A stretch of 64,000 nucleotides of DNA from Candidatus Villigracilis adiacens (GCA_016703605.1 JADJBU010000002.1:496001-560000); one strand, 5' to 3'; counted from the first letter of the stretch, positions 17,576-26,571 are shown. Made by a program: numbers and translations. The notes: generated from the letters alone by a model not told the origin.

Positions 17576-19300
17576 TCACTTCCTCTTCTTCAACCAATCC
17601 GTCAACTTCTTCGCCGTCCAGGTATTGACGACGTTCCCCGGCTCCAGCCAGGCGCGGCGCCCAATGGCGACTCCGTAATGGAGCATGTCGTAATCTTCTT
17701 CAGAATGCGCGTCGGTATTGATGCTGATGGGAACGCCCAATTCATTTGCCCGGCGGGCGTAGGCATCGTCGAGGTCGAGGCGCGAAGGGTGGGCGTTGAT
17801 CTCCATCGCCACACCTGATTCAGCGGCGGCTTGCAGGATGACCTCCATGTCCAGGTCTGCGCCTTCGCGGTCGGGGAACTCACGTCCCGTCGGATGACCG
17901 ATAATGTCCACATGCGGATTCCGCACAACCTTCAGCAAACGTTCGGTGATCTTCTCTCTCGGCTGGCGCAAACTCGAATGGAGAGAGGCAACCACGAGGT
18001 CGAGAGAGGCGAGGAACGCATCCGGGTAATCGAGCGAGCCATCCGCTTTAATTTCCACTTCACTGCCATGCAGGATCAAAATCTCATCGCCGAGTTGTTT
18101 TTGAATCTTCCTGATCTCAGCCGCCTGCTCCTTATGCCGCTCAATGGAAAGCCCGTTCGCAACCCCGAGGCTGACCGAATGATCGGTGAAGGCAACGACC
18201 TTCAACCCGCGTCTCATCGCCGCCTTCGCCATATCGAGCATCGAAAGATTCCCGTCGCTGTAGGTCGAATGCATGTGCAGATTGGATTTGATATCTTTCA
18301 CTTGAATCAATTTGGGAAGTTTGTCCTTCTTCGCCGCATCCACCTCGCCGCGCCCTTCGCGCAGTTCAGGCGGGATCCACGGCAAGCCGAGGGTTTTATA
18401 AACCTCCTCTTCTGTGGCGCAAAAGATTTCCTTCCCGCCTTTGATCTTTTTAAACGAATGGTCCGAAAGCGACAAGCCTTTATCCAACGCGATCTGCCGC
18501 AATTGGACGTTGTGGTCCTTCGAGCCGGTGGCATATTGCAGCGCGGTCCCGAACTCCTGCGGCGGATGCACCCACAACTGCGCGCGCACGCCGTCGAAGA
18601 ATTCGATGCTGGCTTTGGTATCGCCTTTGCCCAGCACACGCTCCACGCCTTTGAGATTGACGAAGGCTTCCATCACCGCCGCTGAGTCTTTTGATGCAAC
18701 CAGGATATCGAGATCGCCGATGGTGGAACGCATCCTTCTTAAACTCCCGGCTGGTTCTGCGGCGACGACTCCCTTCACGCCTTTGAGGACTCGGATGATC
18801 TCCCGCGCGAGCGGATACGCCCTCCCCAGCGGCAGCCTGCCCGAACGTCGAGCAAGCGATGCCAGCCCGTCAAGGATCGCCGTTTCAGATTTTGCGCCCA
18901 TGCCGGGCAGGTCGCGTAACCTCCCCTCCTTTGCGGCGGCTTCAAGTTCGGCAAGCGTGGTGATGTTCAATGTCTTCCAGATCAACGCCACTTTTTTGGG
19001 TCCCAGCGAGGGGACTTGCAGCCAGCCTGCCAGGCTTTCGGGCACTTCCTTCTTTAATTTTTCGAGGAATTCAAGTTTGCCCGTATCGAGCAGTTCGTCT
19101 ATCTTTTCGGCAATGGCTTTCCCCACACCGGGGATGTCCGCCAACTTTCCCTCCTTCCAATACTCGCTCGCTTCACGACCAAGCGTATCCAGGCTCTCTG
19201 CCGCTTTGCGATAGGCAAGCGTCTTATAGATGATCTCGCCCTTGATCTCCAGTAAATTGGCGATGAGTGTAAACACATTCGCAAGTTGTTTGTTATTCAT
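17576..19300 (-). CDS. polX: DNA polymerase/3'-5' exonuclease PolX
   Basis: 574 residues, typical of bacterial family X polymerases. Helix-hairpin-helix regions (ADIPGVGKAIAEKI, about 53-66, and LPGMGAKSETAI, about 130) precede the nucleotidyltransferase palm with PAGSLRRMRSTIGDLDILVAS, where the GS and D-x-D residues bind the metal and dNTP. From about 335 the PHP domain begins NLHMHSTYSDGNLSMLDMA and continues AFTDHS, LHGSEVEIKADG and IGHPTGR, the metal ligands for its Mn-dependent 3'-5' exonuclease. It would fill short gaps in base excision repair. The start is supported by TAGGAG nine bases before ATG 19300. The palm GS...DxD set looks complete. Confidence 0.95.
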   Translation of the reverse strand: MNNKQLANVFTLIANLLEIKGEIIYKTLAYRKAAESLDTLGREASEYWKEGKLADIPGVGKAIAEKIDELLDTGKLEFLEKLKKEVPESLAGWLQVPSLGPKKVALIWKTLNITTLAELEAAAKEGRLRDLPGMGAKSETAILDGLASLARRSGRLPLGRAYPLAREIIRVLKGVKGVVAAEPAGSLRRMRSTIGDLDILVASKDSAAVMEAFVNLKGVERVLGKGDTKASIEFFDGVRAQLWVHPPQEFGTALQYATGSKDHNVQLRQIALDKGLSLSDHSFKKIKGGKEIFCATEEEVYKTLGLPWIPPELREGRGEVDAAKKDKLPKLIQVKDIKSNLHMHSTYSDGNLSMLDMAKAAMRRGLKVVAFTDHSVSLGVANGLSIERHKEQAAEIRKIQKQLGDEILILHGSEVEIKADGSLDYPDAFLASLDLVVASLHSSLRQPREKITERLLKVVRNPHVDIIGHPTGREFPDREGADLDMEVILQAAAESGVAMEINAHPSRLDLDDAYARRANELGVPISINTDAHSEEDYDMLHYGVAIGRRAWLEPGNVVNTWTAKKLTDWLKKRK

Positions 19301-19846
19301 AAACGCTCGCTCCTAAATTTTGGCTATGTGCATCAGGCGCCGTCTGTAATGGATTAACCGGTAATTTGAGGCATTCATGGCGGTTCAGGAAAAGGCTATC
19401 ACATTCGCAATATGGACGCAAGTATCGCATCGTTTGGGCTTCCATAAGGATATGCGCAAGGCGCTGTCAATGCAGCCTGCCCGGAAAAAGACGCGCCGGG
19501 CATCCCATCGGCTGCGCCTGCGGGAGACCGCTTACGAAAATGCAAGGAGGCGCGCGTCCTTTTTATCATTTTAGAAACACATCTGACAAATATGTGCGCC
19601 CATATGGTACCCGGCTCCTATTCAATCGCCGCTTCTAATGAGCCATAATCGTCAGTAGCAAAAGAAAGATGTTCTATTTGCCATGGTGAGACGGTAACGA
19701 TCAAATTTCAACCATTGGTCATCATCCTGAGAGCAGGAATACCGCCAGGGGGCGATACGCCTTAACCGCCATCGGTATAACGTTAAACGCCCCGAAAATC
19801 CTTACTGGTCTCATCAATAACGCCTGGGCATCACCTGGAGTAAAAA
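19301..19846. other. Long intergenic region, no gene recognised
   Basis: Divergent spacer between polX and the beta-helix gene. I see no tRNA, no convincing ORF with a ribosome-binding site and no riboswitch motif I can name. A weak GC stem followed by TTTTTAT occurs near 19545-19567. The promoters of both flanking genes must lie here but are not obvious. Confidence 0.5.
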
Positions 19847-22111
19847 ATGAAAAGAACAACTCGCAAATTAATGGTCAATATTCTTGTGGCATTCGTCCTT
19901 GCGCTCGAAAGCTTCTTCAATGCGCAGGCGCGGTCCGTCACGCCAGCAATGGCAGATTCGCAGAGTATCCAACAGGCGGTCGATGCCGCCCAGTCTGGCG
20001 CCACCGTCGTCATAGCGGCGGGAAACTATCAGGAACAGGTGACAATATCCAAGCCTTTAACTCTCAAGGCAGACGGGGTCGTCAACACGCTCGGCTTTGT
20101 CATCCGCGCCGATAATGTCACCATCGACGGGTTCGACATCACCAGCCCGCGCGCGATCAACAACTCGTTCGGGATTCGCGCCTATAATGCAAATTGTAAA
20201 ATTCTCAATAACTACATCCATGACACTGTTCTGGACGGAATCCTTCTGGACGGGTCGTCAAGCGGGTGTCTGGTAAAGGGCAATTTGCTGGAGCGCGTCA
20301 GCCAATCCGGGATGGAGGTACGCGGCACAAACCACGTCATCGAAGGGAATGAGGTTGCCGCGACCATCCAACTGCCCCCCGAACTGGCTGCCGACTCCTA
20401 CTGGAGCGGGGTTGCAGATGCGGATGGGTTCCGCTTCTTCGGGAGCGGGCATGTCTTCCGCGGAAATTACGTGCATGACATCGTATACGGGACGGCGCAA
20501 AACCCGGACCCGCATATTGACTGTTTTCAAACCTGGCAGGACTCTGCCCCGCGACTGACCGCGCATGACATCCGTTTTGAAAATAATTACTGTTTCCTGA
20601 GTTGGGAGGGCGCGAAAGATTACCCCGGCAAGGTCTGGCAGCTGGGCGGGGGACCCTATAACCTGACCATGATCGGAAATGTCGCCCGCACGCGCATGAC
20701 CGCCATCGTCATGAACGGCGCGCACGATGTTGTTTTCAAGAACAACACCTTCATCGGTTCGGGCGCGCAGGCATGGGGCGTTCAACTCGACAAAGGAACG
20801 TATAACATAGGCATCACCGACAATATCTTTGCGCTTCAGGAAAACGGCGCGGGTCATGTGAAGGTTATCAATTCAGCGACGAATTCGACCCTGACGATCG
20901 GGCACAACTGCGTTTACACCGCAACGAGACTCCCCGCCCGAAAGGCAGACCCGAAAGATGTCTGGGGGCTTGACCCGCTTTTCGTTGATTTACTTAATGA
21001 CGACTTTCACCTGCAATCGAATTCCCCCTGTGCCGGAATGGGCGCATATCCATCATCACCGCCTGCGGCGCCGACAGTCACAGCCACCATCGTCCCCGCC
21101 ACAGTCACACCGTCGCCAACCCCCGTCGGAACACAAACGGGCGTTCCCTCGACAGTCACACCTACCGCAATTATAGCCACAGGCACGACACCCACCCCGC
21201 TGCCGCAAACCCCTATTGTCACACCTACTTTGACAGCCATTCCACCCACCCTGCCCGCCGGAATCTCGGTACTCACATCCATTGATCGAGATACATTGCT
21301 GGTAGGCGAGTCCGGGTTGGCCTCCGTCAGCCTGAACGGGCTGCCCTCTGAAGGCATAACCGGCGTTGAGTTTACCTGCTCATACGCCCCCGACCAGGTT
21401 TCGGCTGGCAACGTTCAAATCGGTGGAATTTTTGGAGACGATCCCGCCTCTGCTTATAACAATTCGCAAACCGGGAGTTTCATTTACGCGGTCGCCGCAA
21501 GTAACGGCAGGGTCATCAATACAAACGGAGTCGCCTTTACATTCAGCGTCACCGGGTTACAGTCTGGTTCTTCCTCTGTAGAATGCCAGGCAAAGATTTC
21601 AAGAGCCAACTACTCCCTGGAAAGCATTGCCTCCATACCCGACTCGTTAACTGTCGCGCTTTTCTCGGAGCCAACCGCCACCCCTCTTCCAGCGCCGATG
21701 CTGACCGGGCAGGTGATCGCCATGAAGCCTGTCACGATCAGTCTATTCAACCCGGATATGACGCTTGCCGCCACAGCCATGGCAAACCCTGACGGATCTT
21801 TCAATTTGATCGCCCCCGCCGGGTCATTCATAGTGGTGGCATCCGCCGAGGGGCATTTAAGCGCGCAGACAAACGTAACGCTCCTGGACGGCGCAACCAC
21901 GACGATTGACCCAATCACCCTTCCGGCTGGAGATATCGACAACAACAACGTGATCGATCAATACGACGCCCTGACGGTGGGCATGAATTACAACGTAGCC
22001 GCCTCGCTCCCCGCTGATCTCAGCAACGACGGGTTGATAAACGTAAAGGACCTGGAAATGCTTGCGGAAAACTATCGCATGGCAGGTTTGTTGACCTGGC
22101 AACAGCCCTAG
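19847..22111 (+). CDS. Secreted right-handed beta-helix protein with cohesin-like and dockerin-like domains
   Basis: The protein has 754 residues. A signal peptide (about 1-32) is followed by a parallel beta-helix (about 36-390). This begins SIQQAVDAAQSGATVVIAAGNYQE, the entry motif of pectate-lyase/NosD-like folds, and repeats N-x-I/F-x-x-N ladders such as CKILNNYIHDTVLDGI and VFKNNTFIGSG. A Pro/Thr linker (about 395-475) leads to a strand-rich cohesin-like domain (about 478-610, SIDRDTLLVGESGLASVSLNGL). A short carboxypeptidase-regulatory-like module follows, and then a type I dockerin pair near 696-750: DIDNNNVIDQYDALTVG and DLSNDGLINVKDLEMLAENY, each with a calcium-loop spacing. It may bind or cleave polysaccharide on the cell surface. 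Catalytic residues cannot be identified. The start has GGAG upstream. Confidence 0.8.
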   Translation: MKRTTRKLMVNILVAFVLALESFFNAQARSVTPAMADSQSIQQAVDAAQSGATVVIAAGNYQEQVTISKPLTLKADGVVNTLGFVIRADNVTIDGFDITSPRAINNSFGIRAYNANCKILNNYIHDTVLDGILLDGSSSGCLVKGNLLERVSQSGMEVRGTNHVIEGNEVAATIQLPPELAADSYWSGVADADGFRFFGSGHVFRGNYVHDIVYGTAQNPDPHIDCFQTWQDSAPRLTAHDIRFENNYCFLSWEGAKDYPGKVWQLGGGPYNLTMIGNVARTRMTAIVMNGAHDVVFKNNTFIGSGAQAWGVQLDKGTYNIGITDNIFALQENGAGHVKVINSATNSTLTIGHNCVYTATRLPARKADPKDVWGLDPLFVDLLNDDFHLQSNSPCAGMGAYPSSPPAAPTVTATIVPATVTPSPTPVGTQTGVPSTVTPTAIIATGTTPTPLPQTPIVTPTLTAIPPTLPAGISVLTSIDRDTLLVGESGLASVSLNGLPSEGITGVEFTCSYAPDQVSAGNVQIGGIFGDDPASAYNNSQTGSFIYAVAASNGRVINTNGVAFTFSVTGLQSGSSSVECQAKISRANYSLESIASIPDSLTVALFSEPTATPLPAPMLTGQVIAMKPVTISLFNPDMTLAATAMANPDGSFNLIAPAGSFIVVASAEGHLSAQTNVTLLDGATTTIDPITLPAGDIDNNNVIDQYDALTVGMNYNVAASLPADLSNDGLINVKDLEMLAENYRMAGLLTWQQP

Positions 22112-22130
22112 CCAGAAAGCGTCACTTACA

Positions 22131-22168
22131 GCAAAGCGCCGCCTGCGGATGCGCGGGCGGCGCTTTGC
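22131..22168. repeat. 13-bp perfect hairpin after the beta-helix gene
   Basis: GCAAAGCGCCGCC / GGCGGCGCTTTGC with a 12-nt loop and no following T-tract. It may still stop transcription after the gene, but an intrinsic terminator is not proven. Confidence 0.5.
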
Positions 22169-22287
22169 GCCAGTTCAGGCGGGACAAGACGACCCGGCGG
22201 ATTCGCTGAACACACTCCCGCGACCATAAGCCATGAAGGCTGGGAAGGAAAACCCTGCCCATATTCAGATTATACTGGGCGGGGAAA

Positions 22288-23766
22288 ATGAAGCCTTCAA
22301 ACATCTTTTTACCTGTCATTATCCTTGCGAGCGCGGCGCTGGCTTTGTTGCGATTTGACTCGCTTCAAATCGGCGCCTCCTACGACGACGCCAAATACAT
22401 CATCCTCGCCGAAAGCCTCGCCAGCGGGCAGGGCTACCAACTTGTCAACTTCCCGCGCCCACAGATCGAGCGGAACTTCCCGCCGGGCTGGCCCCTGGTG
22501 CTCGCGCCTTTCACTGCCGTCTTCCCGAAAAATTACGATGCGCTAAAAATCGTTTCATTTTTTTTGTGGATGGCTTCCATTATCCTCGTTTACAAACTTT
22601 TTGCCAGGCGGCTGTCTTCTCCCTACCTTGAAATTCTCACCGCAGTGATTGCGTTGAATCCCCTGCTGACTGGCACATCCGTCACGCTCATGTCCGAGTC
22701 GGCGTATCTATTTTTCTCGCTGCTGGCTTTGCCCGCATTTGACAAGGCTGATGGAAGGAGACCCGGCTGGCTTATCCTTGCGGCAATCCTCGCGTTTTAC
22801 ACCCAGCAGGTTCGCACGATCGGCATCTCTCTTACCATCTCGTTACTCGTCGTCTTGTTACTCTCGCGCCGCTTCAAAGACATGGGAATAACAGCCATTC
22901 TTTTTGTAGTTGGATTCTCCCTCCAGGGTTGGCTCAACCTCCGCAACGGCGGGACAGTCATCTCGTCGGGGTATGAGGCGCAGGTATTGAGCGGGTCACT
23001 GTTTGAGAAACTGGGCCAGGTTTGGGCGAACGCATCCGGGTATGTCGATCAGGTCATCGCGGGTTCGTTGATTCCTGTTTTTGGCACGCGCCTGGATGCG
23101 ACCTTCGGCTGGCTGTTCGTTCTGTTGAATATTGTCATTCTTTCGATGTTTGTGATTGGTTTCTTTGCCGTTCAGCCCAGACTCGAGTGGATGCATGTTT
23201 ATTTTGTCATTTATGCGGCGGGGATGCTTGCTTTTTGGAATCCCCAGGTGGGAAGCGTCAAGGCGCGTTTTCTGATTCCGATATTGCCGCTGCTCTATTT
23301 TTACCTGCTGAATGGATTGAAATGGTTGACGAAGGGAAATGCCCACATTGCAATTGGGGCGGCTGTTGCGATCGCGTTTGTTCTTATAGCCCGTAACTTG
23401 CAGGACTGGCACGACCCCATCCGCGGGCAGATGACGAACCTGTCCATTGGCGCAAGCTGGGTGGCCGAGAACGCTCCAGCGGATGCGATCGTCATGGTCA
23501 ATGAGCCTGTCCCCGCATATGCGCATGTAAAACGGAAAACGATCAACTTCCCGAAGAACGGACAGGAATTAAAAAAGTATCTGGATAATCAGGGCATTGA
23601 CTACATCGTCATTGCGCCGTCGCTTCAATCGCCGAAAAGTTCGGAACTGGACAAGGATGTGGCGCGAATTGCTGAGGAGCTCGCCGCCCTGCCTGAAATG
23701 TATAGATTGGTTTTCGAAGACAAAGTGGAAAATGTGCGGGTATTTGAATACACAAGTGGGGAATAA
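22288..23766 (+). CDS. Polytopic membrane protein, GT-C (ArnT/PMT-like) glycosyltransferase
   Basis: The protein has 492 residues. After a first hydrophobic segment comes the external loop DSLQIGASYDDAKYIILAESLASGQGYQL, with the aspartate pair (YDD) typical of PMT/ArnT-type GT-C enzymes that use polyprenyl-phosphate sugars. Then FPPGWPLVLAPFTAVF and about ten further hydrophobic segments follow. The last 110 residues form a soluble C-terminal domain (SWVAENAPADAIVMVNEPVPAYAHV...). The acceptor is unknown. TATACT at 22271-22276 lies 11 bases before the ATG and no strong ribosome-binding site is visible. It probably forms its own unit, ending at the palindrome at 23842-23880. Confidence 0.68.
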   Translation: MKPSNIFLPVIILASAALALLRFDSLQIGASYDDAKYIILAESLASGQGYQLVNFPRPQIERNFPPGWPLVLAPFTAVFPKNYDALKIVSFFLWMASIILVYKLFARRLSSPYLEILTAVIALNPLLTGTSVTLMSESAYLFFSLLALPAFDKADGRRPGWLILAAILAFYTQQVRTIGISLTISLLVVLLLSRRFKDMGITAILFVVGFSLQGWLNLRNGGTVISSGYEAQVLSGSLFEKLGQVWANASGYVDQVIAGSLIPVFGTRLDATFGWLFVLLNIVILSMFVIGFFAVQPRLEWMHVYFVIYAAGMLAFWNPQVGSVKARFLIPILPLLYFYLLNGLKWLTKGNAHIAIGAAVAIAFVLIARNLQDWHDPIRGQMTNLSIGASWVAENAPADAIVMVNEPVPAYAHVKRKTINFPKNGQELKKYLDNQGIDYIVIAPSLQSPKSSELDKDVARIAEELAALPEMYRLVFEDKVENVRVFEYTSGE

Positions 23767-23841
23767 CTGAATTTTGCCGGGGTACCCGCCTTGTAAATTA
23801 CAGCGCCCCTTCGAACGGCGGCTTTGTCAGGTGAATTAAAT

Positions 23842-23880
23842 GATGACTGCTAGGGTGAGGGGGGCACCCTAGCAGTCATC
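23842..23880. terminator. Palindrome between convergent genes (probable terminator)
   Basis: Perfect 16-bp arms, GATGACTGCTAGGGTG / CACCCTAGCAGTCATC, with a 7-nt purine loop. T-tracts are weak on both strands. The position between two convergent genes supports a termination role. Confidence 0.6.
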
Positions 23881-23976
23881 GTTGGTAATAATACACCCGG
23901 CTTATGCAATTGTCAAGAAGCAAATATTGAAAATTTATCAATCTCTAATCTTGTCAATTTTCTCTCGACACAGAAC

Positions 23977-25461
23977 TCAACTTCTCAACTTTGAGCCAAG
24001 TTCCTTTTCCAATCGTTTGACGATCTTGTTGCGGATGGCGGCGGCATCGGCGTCGGTCATGGTTTTGTCTTCGGCTTGATAGGTCAACGCATACGCCAGA
24101 GACTTTTTGCCTTCACCGATCTTTTCATCACGATACAGGTCGAACAAGCGGACGTTGGTCACGCTTCTTCCGCCTGTTTGCCTGATCAGCGCTTCGACGG
24201 TTTCAGCCTTCACTGATTCATCCACGATGACGGCGATATCTTCGTACATGGACGGTGTCTCAGGGATGGTCTTGATGCCATAGGTTGGCGAGATGGCGCG
24301 CATGATGTCGAGGTCGAACTCAGCGACGAGAACGGGTGAGTCGCCCAACTCATATTGCTCCTTCACCAACGGATGCATTTCACCGAACGCGCCGATGACC
24401 TGTCCACCGGCTTTGACTTCGGCGGCTTTGCCGGGGTGTAGATGAGAGTAGGAAGAAGTCGCAGTGTAGGTGATGTTTGTGAGGCGCAACCCGCTCAACA
24501 TGAGTTCGATGCGTCCCTTCAAGTCGAAGAAGTCCAGTGTGGGAGAATCCTTCACATCCCATGCTGTCGCTTCGCGCAGACCGGTCATCGCAATGGCAAG
24601 TTTGCGCGGCTCGTCGGGGAGTTCATTTTTGTGCGGCACGAAGACCGAACCGATCTCAAAGAACGAGAAGGCTTCGCTGTAGCGGATGTTCTTCTCGAGC
24701 GAGTCGATCACGGAGGCGACGAGGCTGCGACGCAGGACGCTCTTTTCGGGCGCGATGGGATTTGCAAGGCGGACGTATTCGTCGTAATGCGTAATGCGTG
24801 ATTCCTTTTCGGGCGAGGTCATGCGATAGGAAACGACTTCTTGCAAGCCGAGCGCGACGAGCAGATCACGCAGATGTTCTTCCCACTCGTGGATGGGGTT
24901 GCCAACCTGCGGCGGGAGCGCATCTGCCATGGTGGTGGTCGGGATGTTGTCGTAGCCGTAACTGCGGGCAACTTCTTCGAGCACATCGGCAACACCGACG
25001 ACACCTTCGCCAATGTCCATGCGGTGATTTGGAGAAGTAACTTGTAATTGGTTATTAGTAATTGTGCTTTTGAATTCCAAACGAGATAAGAGATTGGAGA
25101 TTTCTTCGAGCGTTAGATCAATGCCGAGCCAGCGCTTCACATCGTTGACGGTGATCTCGACCACCGCATCTTTCGGCGGGAGCGGATACGCATCAACGAG
25201 GTCGAGGGCGACTGCGCCGCCAGCCCACTCTGCCATGTATTTCAAGCCGAGACTCACACCGCCTTCTGCCATGGCAGGATGCACCCCACGCGAAAAACGG
25301 AACGAGGCTTCGGAAGGAAGATTGTGCTGCTTCGCCGTGCGGCGGATGTTGATGAAGTTCCACGCCGCGCCTTCAAGCAGGATGTTAACCGTACTTTTTC
25401 CGCGTACGCTTGCTTGCCTTTTAACTCTACAAATTGAACAACACTTCACTTTCCGAGCCAC
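23977..25461 (-). CDS. pheT: Phenylalanyl-tRNA synthetase beta subunit, C-terminal part of a disrupted pheT
   Basis: This frame carries the downstream two thirds of PheT. It resumes family similarity at STVNILLEGAAWNFINIRRTAKQHNLPSEASFRFSRGVHP, continues through the B5 domain and the catalytic-like core (VADVLEEVARSYGYDNIP), and ends with a complete FDX-ACB anticodon-binding domain (SMYEDIAVIVDESVKAETVEALI ... LAYALTYQAEDKTMTD). It is offset by one base from the upstream part at 25427-26560. Its first in-frame GTG (25461) lies inside the upstream frame, with no good ribosome-binding site, so separate translation is doubtful. The frame also contains two repeat-derived peptides (ITNNQLQVTS and RITHYDEY). 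PheT pairs with PheS as (alpha-beta)2 to charge tRNA-Phe. Confidence 0.85.
   Translation of the reverse strand: MARKVKCCSICRVKRQASVRGKSTVNILLEGAAWNFINIRRTAKQHNLPSEASFRFSRGVHPAMAEGGVSLGLKYMAEWAGGAVALDLVDAYPLPPKDAVVEITVNDVKRWLGIDLTLEEISNLLSRLEFKSTITNNQLQVTSPNHRMDIGEGVVGVADVLEEVARSYGYDNIPTTTMADALPPQVGNPIHEWEEHLRDLLVALGLQEVVSYRMTSPEKESRITHYDEYVRLANPIAPEKSVLRRSLVASVIDSLEKNIRYSEAFSFFEIGSVFVPHKNELPDEPRKLAIAMTGLREATAWDVKDSPTLDFFDLKGRIELMLSGLRLTNITYTATSSYSHLHPGKAAEVKAGGQVIGAFGEMHPLVKEQYELGDSPVLVAEFDLDIMRAISPTYGIKTIPETPSMYEDIAVIVDESVKAETVEALIRQTGGRSVTNVRLFDLYRDEKIGEGKKSLAYALTYQAEDKTMTDADAAAIRNKIVKRLEKELGSKLRS
25405..25441 (-). other. Apparent 37-nt insertion that breaks the pheT frame
   Basis: On the minus strand PheT similarity runs through GVMGGSESEV and resumes at RGKSTVNILLEG. 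The 37 bases between, which include TAG (25427-25429) and TAA, have no counterpart in the family pattern as I know it. Since 37 is 12 codons plus one base, both a stop and a +1 shift result. It may be a real lesion or an assembly artefact. Confidence 0.6.
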
Positions 25462-26560
25462 CCATCACACCAGCCAGCGAGAGTGGACCTTTTTCATCGC
25501 AGACAAGCACGTTCATTGAAGTAAGTGTACGCATATTCCCATCAAGCGTGGTGATTTTCTCGCCATCTTTTGCAGCACGCGTGCTGATTTTTATCTTTTT
25601 GCCACCTGCGCGTTCCTTCAACACATCGTAATCGAAAGCGTGCAAGGGCTCGCCGAATTCGAGCATGGCATAGTTGGTCGCATCCACTACATTACTGATG
25701 GGACGCACACCCGCCAATTTGAGTCGGCGTTGAATTTGATAAGGGCTGGGCTTGAGTTCAATATTACGGATGAGTCCAACCACAAAACGCGGATTGAGTT
25801 CAGGGTCGCCAATTTCGATCTCAACGAGTTCCTTGACCGACTGACCCGTTCCGTTCTTTACGGTTTCCGCATTACGTATTACATAATCCGTGATGCGTAA
25901 GTCTCGTCCCAGCATGGCCGCCAATTCACGCGCAATCCCAACCACGTTCGCATTGCGTGCCATATTCGGCAAAATGGAAATATCCAGCACAGCGTCGCCG
26001 ATGTAGTCCGCGAGCGGCATGCCCACGGGCGCGTCATCGTCGAGGATGATGATGCCGTCGCTTTCTTCGGTGATGCCTAATTCTTTTTCAGAGCAGACCA
26101 TCGAGTACGAGTCCACTCCGCGGATCTTGGCGCGTTTGAGCGTCATCAAGACCTGACCTTCGGCATGACCATCGTAAAGCGTCGTGCCTTCCTTCGCATA
26201 CGCTACCTTGATGGGCTTTTCGAGTTTCCCCGCACCTTTGAGGTGGAAGATGTTCGGCGCGCCGGTGAGCACGACTTGATCTTGCTGCCCGTCATAGAGG
26301 TCTAGCAGAGTCAATTTGTCCGCGTTGGGATGTGCTTTCACCTCACGGATCTCCGCCACGACAAGTTTCTCCTTGTCCCAACCGATGCCGTTGGTCTTGA
26401 ACTCGTGCTTCTCACCTTCTTTATACACAGGCATGGGAAGACCGACGTAAAGAATCTCGTCCACTTCCATACCAGCGAGGGTGAGTTTACGTGCAATATC
26501 TTCGACGGAAAGTCCATCGAGATCAATGAAATCTTTTAGCCATGAGAGAGGTATTTTCAT
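25427..26560 (-). CDS. pheT: Phenylalanyl-tRNA synthetase beta subunit, N-terminal part of a disrupted pheT
   Basis: 377 codons with the normal PheT start MKIPLSWLKDFIDLDGLSVEDIARKLTLAGMEVDE, a tRNA-binding (EMAP-like) domain around 45-170 (VVAEIREVKAHPNADKLTLLDLY), and the start of the B3/B4 editing domain up to GPLSLAGVMGGSESEV, where the frame runs into TAG. Full PheT is about 800 residues, so the rest is encoded in the other frame at 23977-25461. The start has GGAG upstream. A repeat-derived peptide (RITDYVIRNAE) sits around residues 220-230. pheT follows pheS and the four-helix-bundle gene on the same strand, so it should share the T-box-controlled transcript. Confidence 0.88.
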   Translation of the reverse strand: MKIPLSWLKDFIDLDGLSVEDIARKLTLAGMEVDEILYVGLPMPVYKEGEKHEFKTNGIGWDKEKLVVAEIREVKAHPNADKLTLLDLYDGQQDQVVLTGAPNIFHLKGAGKLEKPIKVAYAKEGTTLYDGHAEGQVLMTLKRAKIRGVDSYSMVCSEKELGITEESDGIIILDDDAPVGMPLADYIGDAVLDISILPNMARNANVVGIARELAAMLGRDLRITDYVIRNAETVKNGTGQSVKELVEIEIGDPELNPRFVVGLIRNIELKPSPYQIQRRLKLAGVRPISNVVDATNYAMLEFGEPLHAFDYDVLKERAGGKKIKISTRAAKDGEKITTLDGNMRTLTSMNVLVCDEKGPLSLAGVMGGSESEVLFNL

Positions 26561-26571
26561 AATTTAACTCC

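Noticed and set aside
19301..19846. tRNA or riboswitch in the long spacer
   Set aside because: No acceptor/T-loop pattern (GTTCRA with matching arms) and no known riboswitch core found by eye.
23977..26560. Programmed ribosomal frameshift as the default explanation for pheT
   Set aside because: No slippery sequence like that of prfB is visible before TAG, and the extra 37 bases look inserted. Kept only as one option in the findings.
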